A DNA stretch of 41,234 nt from Halieaceae bacterium (GCA_028280635.1 JANQLM010000047.1:1-41234), one strand, 5' to 3'; shown: positions 7,079 to 15,946, counted from the first letter of the stretch. Notes: generated by a model not told the origin, from the sequence alone. Translations and numbers: made by a program.

Positions 7079-8200
7079 CTAATGCCCTTCGCGCCGCCCG
7101 GGGCGTCTGGATTCCCTTTCCATTCGTTTGTAGGATAAGGGTGTCAGCCCGGTCCATTTCTTGAACGCCCGAATGAACGTGCTCGCTTCGGAAAACCCCG
7201 CCTTGTAGGCTACCTCCTCGACACTGCATTTCCCGGCGCTGAGCAGATGGATTGCAACGTCTCTGCGTGTGCCTTCCTTGAGCTGGTGGAAGCTCATACC
7301 GTCTTTCTTGAGGCGTCGCCTCAGGGTCTGCGGTGAAAGCTCCATGTACTCGGCTGCTCCCTCGAGCAGAATTGGCCTGTCACCGTCTCTCAGGGCCTTC
7401 TCCATCCAGTTCCTCAGTTTAACTGTAGTGGAGGCCGGGTATTTGCGGTCCGTCAGTATGCGGGAAGGTGGGCTCTCAAGTCTTCGCGCCAGTTCCTCCC
7501 TGTCCCGACTGCACTCGAGGTCCAGATAGGTCTTGTCGAAGGTAATCGCATAATGCTCCTGGTCATAGCGTACAGGGGCGCCGTAGAAGGCAAAGTGGTA
7601 CTCGCTGGCATACGCAGGTTCGGGCTGCTGAAAATCTACCCTCGCGACCGGGAAGAACTCTTTCGCCAGCCAACAGTGAAACCGGTGAACTGCCATAAGC
7701 TGGCACTCCAGGACGGCATCTGTAGCAATGCCACGCCGCTTCTCGCAGGTCACTATCAAGGACACTGTATCGCTCGCGGTTCTCAGCTTAATCGACAGGC
7801 TGTGCGGCATGAGGTTGTTCACCCGGGCCCAGGTCGCCAGCGAGTGTCCGATACAGCCCGTTGAAAAGCAGGCGCGAAAAATGGTGTCCAGCGTGCCCAC
7901 TGGCATAGGCTGTTCCAGCATGCCGTAGGATTCGTCCTCCAGCAGCCGAACAATGCCTGCGGTCAATTCCGAGAACTGCATCGTGGATATTCTGAGCCGG
8001 GAATTGCGCAGAAGATGAGGCGAAATTCCGTGAGCGGTCAGGAGGTCTTCCCGCGAATGCCCTGTTAGCGCTACTCCCTCGAGCATACGCCGGACAATTG
8101 GCGCCCCTACAGTGATATCTCGCATCTTAACGATCGTCGCTCTGGCTGGCCTGGCCAGTGTCAGTTGTTGCCTATTTTGGTGACGCTTTAGGCCATGCAA
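7079..8200 (-). CDS. AraC-family transcriptional regulator
   Basis: This 373-residue protein has an N-terminal arabinose-binding-like effector domain (residues ~25-225, MRDITVGAPIVRRMLEG onward) and a C-terminal double helix-turn-helix. The second helix-turn-helix is VEEVAYKAGFSEASTFIRAF, followed by KKWTGLTPLSYKR, a classic AraC signature. The overall layout is like OruR/ArgR-type AraC regulators of catabolic genes. The start at 8200 has AAAGG 8 bases upstream; an internal ATG at 8125 is an alternative. It is divergent from the TonB-dependent receptor gene across 213 bases, so it probably controls the receptor and the acyl-CoA dehydrogenase behind it. Confidence 0.9.
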   Translation of the reverse strand: MHGLKRHQNRQQLTLARPARATIVKMRDITVGAPIVRRMLEGVALTGHSREDLLTAHGISPHLLRNSRLRISTMQFSELTAGIVRLLEDESYGMLEQPMPVGTLDTIFRACFSTGCIGHSLATWARVNNLMPHSLSIKLRTASDTVSLIVTCEKRRGIATDAVLECQLMAVHRFHCWLAKEFFPVARVDFQQPEPAYASEYHFAFYGAPVRYDQEHYAITFDKTYLDLECSRDREELARRLESPPSRILTDRKYPASTTVKLRNWMEKALRDGDRPILLEGAAEYMELSPQTLRRRLKKDGMSFHQLKEGTRRDVAIHLLSAGKCSVEEVAYKAGFSEASTFIRAFKKWTGLTPLSYKRMERESRRPGRREGH

Positions 8201-8413
8201 TACGCCTTTACAAGGTAATAAACTTACTAGTCAGACGAAAAGATAGTTGCTTAGACGGTGCGCTGTCAACCTGAGAGGTTCCTGGCAGCTTCAACTGATT
8301 TCTCGCAATTGCAGGCGATAGGCCGGGGGGCCATGTTCAGGTGTCATCTTTTCATCTCGCCCGGGTCGCCCGTCGCTTCGCAGAACTCTAATAACTTTAA
8401 TTAGGAGAAAGCT
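8201..8413. promoter_or_regulatory. Divergent promoter region between the AraC regulator and TonB receptor genes
   Basis: This 213-base gap holds AT-rich patches (8211-8230 and 8386-8402) suited to divergent promoters. The AGGAG ribosome site of the receptor is at 8403-8407. I see no clear AraC direct repeat and no good copy of the 20-bp palindrome found later in the window. Confidence 0.45.
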
Positions 8414-10801
8414 GTGACCACCAGACAATTTAAGACACACAAGTACCTGCCAGGGGCTATCGCCGGAGCGTTTTTTGCGATGGATGCCAGCATGGCGTTT
8501 GCTCAACTCGATGAAATCATCGTCACAGCTCGCAAGCGGGAGGAGAGCCTCCAGGATGTGCCTGTCACGGTGCAAGCGCTAACCTCTGACGTGCTCGAGG
8601 CCTACAACACGATGGGTTTCGAGGACCTCAATGACCTGGTCTCCGGGATGAGCATCTACAACGGTGGTCCGACGCAGCCATCGATCAATTTGCGCGGGGT
8701 ACAGGGTAATGCTATCAACGCCGCATCTGACGACTCGGTAGCGGTTAACCTGGACGGCGTTCAGCACAGCAACGCGCAACTGTTCAGGTTTGGCCTGTTC
8801 GACCTGGAATCCGTGGAGGTGCTCAAGGGGCCGCAGGCGCTGTTCTTCGGCAAAAACAGCCCCGGGGGAGTGGTGGCCTTGAAAACCAAGAACCCCACTG
8901 CGGAATTCTTCAGTGAATTCCAGGGCGGCTATGAGACTGAAGGCGAGCGAGCCTACGGTCATGTGGTCCTCTCAGGCCCCTTAAGCGACATCTGGGGGGC
9001 GCGGCTGGGGGTGCGCTACCAGGATTCCGAGGGCTTCTTTGACAATCGCTGGGCGACGGGTGACCCGACTGCCACCCAGCCTGTCTGGGATACCGGTCCG
9101 AACTATGACGAGGTCGTTATCCTGGGTACGCTGGAGGGCAGCTTTGAGCGCGGCGATGCAAGGCTCAAGCTATATCACGCAGACCGCGAGGGCGGGCAGT
9201 ACAACCAGGTCGGCATCGCGGTCTGCAATTCACTGCAGCCGATCAGCAATCCCTTTAGCGACTGTGACGTCAGTGACAACTACTCCGAAGAGTCATTTAT
9301 CATCGACCCGAGCGCCGCTCCCTCGCGGTTCGCGGATGATGAGCCCTCTTTCGATTACGAACTCACCCAGTTGTCGCTGGATGCCTCCTATGAGATCAAC
9401 GATACCTGGGAAGTCAGCAGTATCACGGGCTGGGTGGACATCGACAATTTCTTCTTCGGCAACATTGGCGCCAGGCCTGCGAATATCGCCTTTGGGCTTG
9501 GTGCCGGCCAGGTGGCGCGAGTTGAGACAATCTCCCAGGAAATTCGCTTCAGCGGAGACTTCGACAACTTTCAGTTGATGTTCGGTGGGTTTATTGATGA
9601 TCGATCTACAAAGATCGGTGCCAACGTCTGGATTTCGCCGACCTTCAAACTGATTCCTGACATGGAGGCGGAGGTCGACGGCGAGTCCTGGTCAGTGTTC
9701 GCACAGGCCAACATTCCTCTGGGTGACAGCGTTGAGCTATCGATTGGCGCACGCTACATGGAGGAGGAGCGGACCTACGAGGGTAGAAACCTGGAAGAGT
9801 GGCGCGGAATTCCTGCTGGCCCTCACCGGGTAGACCCGGACGAAATCGACGCAGACAACCTGTCGCCTGAAATCACCTTGTCCTGGGAACCAAGCGCGGA
9901 CCTTACGCTGTATGCCAGCTACAAGGAGGGGTTCAAATCGGGGGGCTTCGACGTCGCGCCGCTTGACGTCGCACCCAGCACGGTCCCGGGAACGGCTCCG
10001 GTGGACCGCTCCTTCGACCAGGAGGAGGTGAGTGGTTTCGAGTTCGGTGCCAAGTGGATGGGGCTGGACAACACGCTACGCATTAATGCGGCGCTGTTTT
10101 TTTACGAGTATGAGGACCTCCAGCAATCACTGTTTGCCACCACGGACGAGGGCGGTGTCGTTGTAAGAACGCTCAATGCGGGTGAGGCGACCACCAATGG
10201 CTTCGAAGTAGACCTGTTGTGGCAGACACCGCTGGAAGGGCTGACGCTGTCTGGCAACGTAGCCTACAACGACAACGAATTCGATGATTACGAAAGTGTG
10301 TGTAACCAGTACCAGATATTTGTCGACGCCACCGGCTGCGACATCGACCTGGACAACGACCCGACCACGGATGCCGGCGGCCTGTTGACCGGGACCGGCA
10401 TTGAGGGGCAGGACAGGTCGGGCCACCCGCTGCGGCGGGCGCCGGAATGGTCAGGCAGTCTCGGTCTGAACTATGACACGCCTCTTTCCGGCGCAGTCAG
10501 GTTCAAGGCGAACCTGATAGCCAGCTTCAGCGATGAGTATATGGCCAACGGTGAAAACAACCCCTGGGGAGTACAGGATGACTTCGTCCTGTTCAATGCC
10601 GGGATTGGCATTTATGCGGATAACGGCAGCTGGGCGCTTGATCTGATGAGCCGGAATCTCACTGACGAGGACGTGGCGCTAACCATGTTTGACAACAGCA
10701 GGTCGGGGAGTGACACCGTTCCGGAGAACCTTGCCTACGCCAGAAACGCACCGCGCGAAATCATGCTGCAGTTTACCTTCCGGCCGGAGCTGTTCTTTTA
10801 G
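8414..10801 (+). CDS. TonB-dependent outer-membrane receptor
   Basis: This 795-residue protein starts at GTG 8414, 6 bases after AGGAG. It has a signal peptide cleaved after about residue 30 (SMAFA), then a TonB box DEIIVTA at 33-39, a plug domain (EESLQDVPVTVQALT, INLRGVQGN, VEVLKGPQALFFGKNSPGG) and a long beta-barrel that ends with a terminal phenylalanine (MLQFTFRPELFF). There is no N-terminal STN or carboxypeptidase-like domain, so it is not a transducer type. The VPVTVQALT plug class is common in marine degraders and takes up varied hydrophobic or oligomeric organics as well as iron chelates. Its pairing with an AraC regulator and acyl-CoA enzymes suggests a carbon source rather than iron. 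Confidence 0.93.
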   Translation: MTTRQFKTHKYLPGAIAGAFFAMDASMAFAQLDEIIVTARKREESLQDVPVTVQALTSDVLEAYNTMGFEDLNDLVSGMSIYNGGPTQPSINLRGVQGNAINAASDDSVAVNLDGVQHSNAQLFRFGLFDLESVEVLKGPQALFFGKNSPGGVVALKTKNPTAEFFSEFQGGYETEGERAYGHVVLSGPLSDIWGARLGVRYQDSEGFFDNRWATGDPTATQPVWDTGPNYDEVVILGTLEGSFERGDARLKLYHADREGGQYNQVGIAVCNSLQPISNPFSDCDVSDNYSEESFIIDPSAAPSRFADDEPSFDYELTQLSLDASYEINDTWEVSSITGWVDIDNFFFGNIGARPANIAFGLGAGQVARVETISQEIRFSGDFDNFQLMFGGFIDDRSTKIGANVWISPTFKLIPDMEAEVDGESWSVFAQANIPLGDSVELSIGARYMEEERTYEGRNLEEWRGIPAGPHRVDPDEIDADNLSPEITLSWEPSADLTLYASYKEGFKSGGFDVAPLDVAPSTVPGTAPVDRSFDQEEVSGFEFGAKWMGLDNTLRINAALFFYEYEDLQQSLFATTDEGGVVVRTLNAGEATTNGFEVDLLWQTPLEGLTLSGNVAYNDNEFDDYESVCNQYQIFVDATGCDIDLDNDPTTDAGGLLTGTGIEGQDRSGHPLRRAPEWSGSLGLNYDTPLSGAVRFKANLIASFSDEYMANGENNPWGVQDDFVLFNAGIGIYADNGSWALDLMSRNLTDEDVALTMFDNSRSGSDTVPENLAYARNAPREIMLQFTFRPELFF

Positions 10802-10831
10802 CGGCGCCTCGTCACCCTGACTCCCTTTCCC

Positions 10832-10864
10832 GACCAGAGGGCCCGTAACAGGGCCACTCTGGTC
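10832..10864. terminator. Strong stem-loop after the TonB receptor gene
   Basis: GACCAGAGGGCCC (10832-10844) pairs with GGGCC, a one-base bulge, and CTCTGGTC (10851-10864) around GTAACA. No T-run follows, so it may be an attenuating or RNA-stabilising hairpin rather than a classical terminator. It separates the receptor gene from the acyl-CoA dehydrogenase gene. Confidence 0.5.
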
Positions 10865-10970
10865 CGATATCAGGCCTGCCCTGCGGGCCTCTTGAAACTG
10901 CACACGCAGGGCGCGCGATCTATTCAAACAGGCGTCCGAAGTGGCGCCTGACATCCGATTGAGGTGAACC

Positions 10971-12131
10971 ATGAGAGATTTTACCGAGGAACAGTGCATG
11001 TTCCGCGAGGCCTATCGCCGCTTTCTCGAGCAGGAGATAGCGCCGCATATGCAGGCGTGGCGTGAGGCTGGTATCTGTGATCGGGCGGCATTTCGCAAGG
11101 CCGGGGAGCAGGGCTTTCTGATGATATGGCCAGAGGAGCAATACGGGGGTACCGGCGACGGCGATTTCCGCTACGAGCAGATCATCATCGAGGAAACCTG
11201 CCGTGTTGGCTGCATGGAGTGGTTCAACACCCTGCACAGCCGCCTGGTCGGGCCATATCTGGGCAAGCTCGGTACGCCTGAGCAGAAGGAGCGTTTCCTG
11301 GCCCCGGCGGTCGCGGGGGAAGCGATTCTGGCGGTTGCCATGACCGAGCCTGACGCCGGCAGCGATCTATCGGGTATGCGAACAACGCTGACGCGCGATG
11401 GTGACGACTTTGTGCTGAACGGATCGAAGATCTATATATCCAACGGTATCAATGCGGATCTGGTGATTGTCGCAGCGAAGTTCGAGGCTGATGATAACCC
11501 TTACTCCATGGCCTTGTGCGTCGTCGAGCGAGGTATGGATGGATTTGAGCGAGGTGCAAACCTCGACAAGATAGGCCTCAAGGCGCAGGACACCGCGGAA
11601 CTGTTTTTTAACGACGTGAAGATACCCGGTGATAATGTTCTGGGTGAGCCCGGTAAAGGGTTCTACTACCTGATGGAAGGCCTGGCGGAGGAGCGTTTGA
11701 TTGCCGCCTGCCAATTCACTGTCAGTGCACGCAAGACCTTCGATCTCACCCGCGAGTTCGTGATGCAACGCAAAGCTTTTGGGAAGCGAATTGCGGACTT
11801 CCAGAACACTCAATTCAAGATGGCGGAGATGGATACCGAAATCGATGTGATGCAGGCCTTCGTAGATTTCTGCGTGGCGATGCACAACGAAGGTAAGCTA
11901 TCTGCAAATCTGGCGGCCAAAGCCAAACTGCAGGCCAGCGAAGTCGAGTGGCGCATGGCCGACCTTGGCGTACAACTGCACGGCGGCGCTGGCTATATGA
12001 TGGAGTACGAAGTGGCGCATATTTTCACCGGTGCTCGCGTCAACCGAATCCTCGCCGGAAGTTCCGAAATCATGAAGCACATCATCGGACGCGATGTATT
12101 CTCCGAGAAATATAACAGCCTGCTTGAGTGA
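10971..12131 (+). CDS. Acyl-CoA dehydrogenase
   Basis: This 386-residue protein has the complete acyl-CoA dehydrogenase architecture: an N-terminal helical domain, the FAD/substrate motif AVAMTEPDAGSDLSG near residues 122-136, and a C-terminal helical domain with QRKAFGKRI and LHGGAGYM. It oxidises an acyl-CoA to the 2,3-enoyl-CoA and passes electrons to ETF. At the position where medium-chain enzymes carry the catalytic glutamate (EGT) it has ILAGSSEIM. A glutamate in the LAEERL motif probably serves as base, as in long-chain and isovaleryl-type enzymes. The ATG follows GAGGTGA closely. It lies behind the receptor gene and probably belongs to the same AraC-controlled unit. Confidence 0.93.
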   Translation: MRDFTEEQCMFREAYRRFLEQEIAPHMQAWREAGICDRAAFRKAGEQGFLMIWPEEQYGGTGDGDFRYEQIIIEETCRVGCMEWFNTLHSRLVGPYLGKLGTPEQKERFLAPAVAGEAILAVAMTEPDAGSDLSGMRTTLTRDGDDFVLNGSKIYISNGINADLVIVAAKFEADDNPYSMALCVVERGMDGFERGANLDKIGLKAQDTAELFFNDVKIPGDNVLGEPGKGFYYLMEGLAEERLIAACQFTVSARKTFDLTREFVMQRKAFGKRIADFQNTQFKMAEMDTEIDVMQAFVDFCVAMHNEGKLSANLAAKAKLQASEVEWRMADLGVQLHGGAGYMMEYEVAHIFTGARVNRILAGSSEIMKHIIGRDVFSEKYNSLLE

Positions 12132-12164
12132 CGCGCATCCGGGCCCGTCACCCTTCAGGAGGGA

Positions 12165-12902
12165 CTACTTGCGCATGAACAATTCGACACGTTCCTGCAT
12201 ATCCGGGCCCACGCCTTCGTTTTCCATGACTTCCCACTGCAAACCGGCGTCCAGCGGCCTGTGATCCGTTGCGTCCAGCAGGCGCTTGTTGGCGGCGTGC
12301 GAAAACACGGAGTTCGCCATGGTTGTGCGGGCGAGCGTTTCCACGTTTTCGAAGAACGCGTTCTCGGGGAAAACCAACTCGCATAAGCCGATGCGCAATG
12401 CCTCGTCGGCGGCAACGGTTTCAGCGGTGAACATGAGCCTTTTTGCAGTTGCGAGGCCGACCCGCCGGGGCAGTCGCTGACTCATTCCCCAAATGGGCGT
12501 GAGGGCCCATTTGGCGTGTGTGTCAGCAAACCGGGCGTTACTGGAAGCAACGATGAAATCTGCGGCCAACGCGACCTCCAGCGCGCCTGTGTAGCAGTGC
12601 CCGTGGACAGCCGCGATGACGGGCTTTGGCAGCTTTTCCATCATGCGCAGTGTTTCGGAATGCCAGCCGGGTGAGGGTACCTGCTCGCCCGCCGCTATAT
12701 CGGCGAGGTCGTGGCCGGCCGAGAAGCACTTGCCGGCGCCGCGCAGGACGACGCAGCTAACGCTATCGTCCTGTTTGAGGTCGATAACGTGATTGCGTAA
12801 CTCGCGGAAGACCTCGACCGTGAGCGCGTTCAGCTTATCGGGCCGGTTCAGGATCAGTGTGGCAAGCCCTTCGTCGTCATGTCTTTCCACAAGATTGCCC
12901 AT
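12165..12902 (-). CDS. Enoyl-CoA hydratase/isomerase (crotonase) family protein
   Basis: This 245-residue crotonase-fold protein shows LILNRPDKLNAL, the oxyanion-hole segment GAGKCFSAGHDL and a second segment HGHCYTGALEVALAAD. The glutamate of ALEVALAAD matches Glu144 of rat hydratase. The position of Glu164 falls in FADTHAKW, where no glutamate is present. It may therefore be an isomerase, hydrolase or atypical hydratase. ATG 12902 is preferred because GGGAG lies 7 bases upstream; the longer TTG at 12923 lacks a site. It is divergent from the SDR remnant at 13125, and candidate operator A lies in the shared 222-base gap. Confidence 0.9.
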   Translation of the reverse strand: MGNLVERHDDEGLATLILNRPDKLNALTVEVFRELRNHVIDLKQDDSVSCVVLRGAGKCFSAGHDLADIAAGEQVPSPGWHSETLRMMEKLPKPVIAAVHGHCYTGALEVALAADFIVASSNARFADTHAKWALTPIWGMSQRLPRRVGLATAKRLMFTAETVAADEALRIGLCELVFPENAFFENVETLARTTMANSVFSHAANKRLLDATDHRPLDAGLQWEVMENEGVGPDMQERVELFMRK

Positions 12903-13013
12903 CTGGTAGCTCCCGCTCGTCAATTGAAGTTACGTGATCCTCGTGTCCAACACTGTCACCCGGTCGCGGGTGCGGTGAAACCTTGAACCCCCGGCAGCAC
13001 TGTAGTATTTTTA

Positions 13014-13033
13014 TACTTAATGTTCAAACAGTA
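13014..13033. promoter_or_regulatory. Candidate TetR operator, site A
   Basis: Read on the minus strand the site is TACTGTTTGAACATTAAGTA, matching the shared TACTGTTTnnnnAnnnAGTA pattern at every fixed position. It is differently centred from any coding signal and lies between the crotonase gene and the gene at 13125, so it may control both. Confidence 0.6.
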
Positions 13034-13124
13034 ATAAAATTTGCTACTTCCGGCATCCGGGTCGCATGCTTTCCCAAGTATTTTTAGCTGAGAGTATGCG
13101 GACTCGATAACAAGGAAACCAAGT

Positions 13125-13496
13125 ATGGCCTACTCGGCGGTTGTTACCGGAGGTGCTAACGGAATAGGCAGGGCGCTCTGCCTGGAGCTCGCGGGTAGGG
13201 GGTACTCGGTGGTGGCCGACATCTCCCCTGAAGAGGCTGACGCCACCCGCAGGGACATCACGGAGTCGGGAATGCCTGCGGAGACGGTGGCACGTATTGC
13301 GGTTGACGGCGCCGAGCAGAGGCAATTTTATATCTTCACCCACTCCCATGCGGAAGCCTACGCGCGTAAGCGGTTTGAGGAGATTGTCAGCGGCTTTGCC
13401 TTGCTGAACGAGAGGGAGCCGTCGGATCGAAGCTACGACGTTAACCAGGTGGTTGAAGAGCTGATGGCGGTCGAATTCGGAGGCGGCAATGAGTGA
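13125..13496 (+). CDS. Short-chain dehydrogenase with internal deletion (probable remnant)
   Basis: This 123-residue frame starts with an intact SDR Rossmann nucleotide-binding segment, AVVTGGANGIGRALCLELAG, through about residue 46. It then jumps directly to what looks like the C-terminal part of a roughly 280-residue SDR, MPAETVARIAVDGAEQRQFYIFTH and the following helix. The central part with NNAG, the catalytic Ser and YxxxK is missing, consistent with an in-frame deletion of roughly 150 residues at about 13262-13272. The stop overlaps the start of the next gene by 8 bases, so translation coupling is kept. It could be a decaying gene or a repurposed small NAD-binding protein; catalysis as a normal SDR is very unlikely. 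Confidence 0.7.
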   Translation: MAYSAVVTGGANGIGRALCLELAGRGYSVVADISPEEADATRRDITESGMPAETVARIAVDGAEQRQFYIFTHSHAEAYARKRFEEIVSGFALLNEREPSDRSYDVNQVVEELMAVEFGGGNE

Positions 13497-13986
13497 TCGC
13501 GCTGAAGGGCAATTGGCCTTTGTGAAGAAAGCCGTGCTGTGGGAAAAAGGCAACAAGATAGCTGATTTTGAGGAGGGTAAAGTCTTCCACCACCACTGGG
13601 GCCGGACGCTCAATGAGGGAGACAACAGCCTGTTCACCACGCTGACCCAGATGTATAACCCGGTTTATTTCAATGAGCCCTATGCCCGATCCCTCGGGCA
13701 CGAAAAAATCGTAGTGGCGCCACTGCTGGTGTTCAACACGGTCGTCGGTCTCTCGGTTGAAGACCTCAGTCTGGGCGGCCCCTTTGTTGGCATCGACAAG
13801 TTGGTGTTCCATCGACCGGTGTATGTGGGCGATACCCTCACGGCGAGGAGTGTCGTGGTGGCCAAACGGATGTCTGAGAAACGTCCGGGGTCCGCCGTTG
13901 TCACCTGGAAGACTGAGGGCTTCAATCAGGACGATGAACGGGTCATTGAGTACATGCGCTCGAACCTGTTGACCGACAGCGTATAG
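13489..13986 (+). CDS. MaoC-family hydratase, first of a pair
   Basis: This 165-residue protein is a hot-dog-fold MaoC-like protein: FEEGKVFHHHWGRTLNEGDNSLFTTLTQMYNPVYFN gives the hydratase-2 region, and FHRPVYVGDTLTARSVVV the second half. The usual catalytic D-x-N-P-x-H motif reads M-Y-N-P-V-Y, so both the aspartate and the histidine are replaced. Mesaconyl-CoA hydratase-type MaoC proteins are similarly divergent, or the subunit may need a partner. It overlaps the preceding gene by 8 bases and is followed after 45 bases by a second MaoC gene. A CoA-ester hydration or dehydration role is inferred from the family and neighbours. Confidence 0.85.
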   Translation: MSDRAEGQLAFVKKAVLWEKGNKIADFEEGKVFHHHWGRTLNEGDNSLFTTLTQMYNPVYFNEPYARSLGHEKIVVAPLLVFNTVVGLSVEDLSLGGPFVGIDKLVFHRPVYVGDTLTARSVVVAKRMSEKRPGSAVVTWKTEGFNQDDERVIEYMRSNLLTDSV

Positions 13987-14031
13987 CGCTGCCCGGACAG
14001 CTTATGTAGGAACCGGAATCAGGATATCGTC

Positions 14032-14523
14032 ATGATTCAGCAGACCGGCTTGACCGCCAACGACAACTACTTCGAGAATTTTGAGGTCGGAGCCGTTTAC
14101 AAACACGCCCGCGGTAAGACCGTAACGGAGAACGAAGCGGTTACCATCTGTCACCTGGTGATGAACTCGGCGTCCGGCCACTTCGATGATCATCTGATGG
14201 CAACCGCGCACGCGGCGGGAAAAGCCCACGTCGACAGGGCGCTGGTGTACGGTGGTGTCACGATTTCAATCACCATTGGCCTGGCCTACCAGGACACCGG
14301 CGAGCAGGTGATACGGGAGCTCGGCATGGACAATATCAAGCTGCTGGGACCGGTATTGCATGGGAGTACCTTGTACGCCTACACCGAGGTGCTGGCAAAG
14401 GACGATACCGAGCCGTCCGCGGGGCGTGTCACTTTTCGGCACTACGGGGTCGATCAGAACGACAAGCTGGTTTTCCAGGGTGATCGCACTGCGCTGGTTC
14501 GCAAACGGCCGCAGGGGGCCTGA
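14032..14523 (+). CDS. MaoC-family hydratase, second of a pair
   Basis: This 163-residue hot-dog-fold protein has NYFENFEVGAVYKHARGKTVTENEAVTICHLVMN as its opening and LGPVLHGSTLYAYTEVL as the second half. The position of the catalytic D-x-N-P-x-H motif reads N-S-A-S-G-H, keeping the histidine (in GHFDDH) but not the aspartate. Together with the first MaoC it could form a heteromeric hydratase, as known for paired MaoC subunits in actinobacterial steroid side-chain degradation. Alternatively the two may act on two successive intermediates. It converges with the MmgE/PrpD gene, with only 24 bases between stops. Confidence 0.87.
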   Translation: MIQQTGLTANDNYFENFEVGAVYKHARGKTVTENEAVTICHLVMNSASGHFDDHLMATAHAAGKAHVDRALVYGGVTISITIGLAYQDTGEQVIRELGMDNIKLLGPVLHGSTLYAYTEVLAKDDTEPSAGRVTFRHYGVDQNDKLVFQGDRTALVRKRPQGA

Positions 14524-14547
14524 CCTATTAGCGGTGATTCGCGACGC

Positions 14548-15894
14548 CTACGGGCAGCACGACAGTGACTCAAGCGCCCGCGCGGCGTTTGGCAGGCCGG
14601 CGATGGCTGCCAGTAGCTGAATCGCTGTGGCCTCGCCGAGGGCGGCCGAGACGTTGCCAAGGAATTTGTTCTCCAGAGCGGGTAGCTGAGATACCAGGTC
14701 CGTGGAGAAGTGCTCACCGGCATCGAAGTCGAAATCCAACACCTGCCCTGAAGCGAGCGTGACCGATATACCGACCTGGGCCGGGACCAGCTGCGGGTTT
14801 GCTTCTACGCTGATTCTGCTCCGCAAGGCCGAAACTCCAGGGTTGTTTACGACCTCATCCGAGTAGGTTTCATCTGCCGCCATGTTCATTCCTGCAAGCG
14901 TGCAAGCGGCGACCTGGTTGAAGGAAAATTTTGATTCCAGACCGGATCGCGGCGTCAGGATGCTCGCCGTCTTCAATGACAGCTCTGAGACGCGCAGAGT
15001 CATAGAGTGCAGTTCTTCGTCCGCGAAGGGGCGTTCCGCTCGAAGTATTCTCAGGCCTTCGATGACGGGGTGGGTTGCATGGCAGGCCGCGTGGAATTTG
15101 AACAGGTTCTCGCGAATGCGGCAGGCGCCTTTGTCCTCAACGCACCATTCGGGCTCATTCACACCCATATACATATCCAGGTAACCCTTGGATGCCTCCA
15201 GTGCATCCGCGGGTGCGGTAAAGCCACCGGCGACCAGTTTTCCAGCCAGTGTGCCGCCCGCGGCGGCGTTGCCGGCGTTGAATGGCTTGGCCATGGTGCC
15301 GAAGGTGCACTTGAGCCCGGACGCCTGGGTTGCGGCCAGGCCCAGTGTGGCGCAAACCTGCCCGGTGTCGAGTTTAAGCAGCCTGGCCGCTGTGGCCGCT
15401 GCGGCGAACACCCCGACGGTTGAGGTGGGGTGAAAGCCTTTCAGGTAATGGTCATCGTGCAGTAGGGCGCCGACCCGCGCGGCGGTCTCGTAGCCGGCGA
15501 CGACGGCGGTAATCAGTTCGGTGCCGGAGACCTCCAGGTCGGGTAGCATTGCCAGCGCGGTTCCCACAACAGCGCTGCCCGCGTGGGCGGATTTGCCGGG
15601 AATGAACGTGTCGTCATAGTCTATGGCGTGGGCCGCGACACCATGCAGCATGGCCCGGTCCGGCGCCCGGCCGGATGTCAGTGCACCGGGGACAAGGTCG
15701 CGTTCATCGGTCTCCCGGTTGAATAGCTCGCGGCCGATAATTTTGGCGACCGGCTCCCTGGCGCCGCGTATGGCACAGCCGACGTTGTCGAGGATGCACA
15801 TTCTGGCGATGACGGTGACGTCGTCCGGCAGCTGCTCGTAGTGATAGCTGGCGCAGAGCTCAGCGATTTGCTCAGTCGGGCTTTCCGCGGTCAT
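14548..15894 (-). CDS. MmgE/PrpD family protein
   Basis: This roughly 448-residue protein belongs to the MmgE/PrpD family: an N-terminal helical domain with AIDYDDTFIPGKSAHAGSAV, a central KGFHPTSTVGVFAAAATAA, and a later AACHATHPVIEGL segment, in the family's usual order and length. Known members are 2-methylcitrate dehydratase, cis-aconitate decarboxylase and some isomerases or epimerases, all acting on small branched di- or tricarboxylic acids. A start at 15894 (MTAESPTEQ) is preferred; an ATG at 15915 is also in frame and neither has a strong ribosome site. It follows the SDR gene on the same strand by about 50 bases, so the two are probably one operon controlled from site B. Confidence 0.9.
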   Translation of the reverse strand: MTAESPTEQIAELCASYHYEQLPDDVTVIARMCILDNVGCAIRGAREPVAKIIGRELFNRETDERDLVPGALTSGRAPDRAMLHGVAAHAIDYDDTFIPGKSAHAGSAVVGTALAMLPDLEVSGTELITAVVAGYETAARVGALLHDDHYLKGFHPTSTVGVFAAAATAARLLKLDTGQVCATLGLAATQASGLKCTFGTMAKPFNAGNAAAGGTLAGKLVAGGFTAPADALEASKGYLDMYMGVNEPEWCVEDKGACRIRENLFKFHAACHATHPVIEGLRILRAERPFADEELHSMTLRVSELSLKTASILTPRSGLESKFSFNQVAACTLAGMNMAADETYSDEVVNNPGVSALRSRISVEANPQLVPAQVGISVTLASGQVLDFDFDAGEHFSTDLVSQLPALENKFLGNVSAALGEATAIQLLAAIAGLPNAARALESLSCCP

Positions 15895-15946
15895 GAAATT
15901 GCGAAACCTCGGCATTGGCGTTTTGTCGGGTTTTTGATGTTGTGTA

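Noticed and set aside
8213-8240. ACTTACTAGTCAG segment in the AraC/receptor gap, considered as another copy of the 20-bp operator
   Set aside because: Only the TACT/AGT core fits; the GTTT block and spacing do not match the other sites.
12128-12151. GTGACG...CGTCAC inverted repeat at the end of the acyl-CoA dehydrogenase gene
   Set aside because: The six-base stem spans a 12-base loop with no T-run, so a terminator call is not supported.
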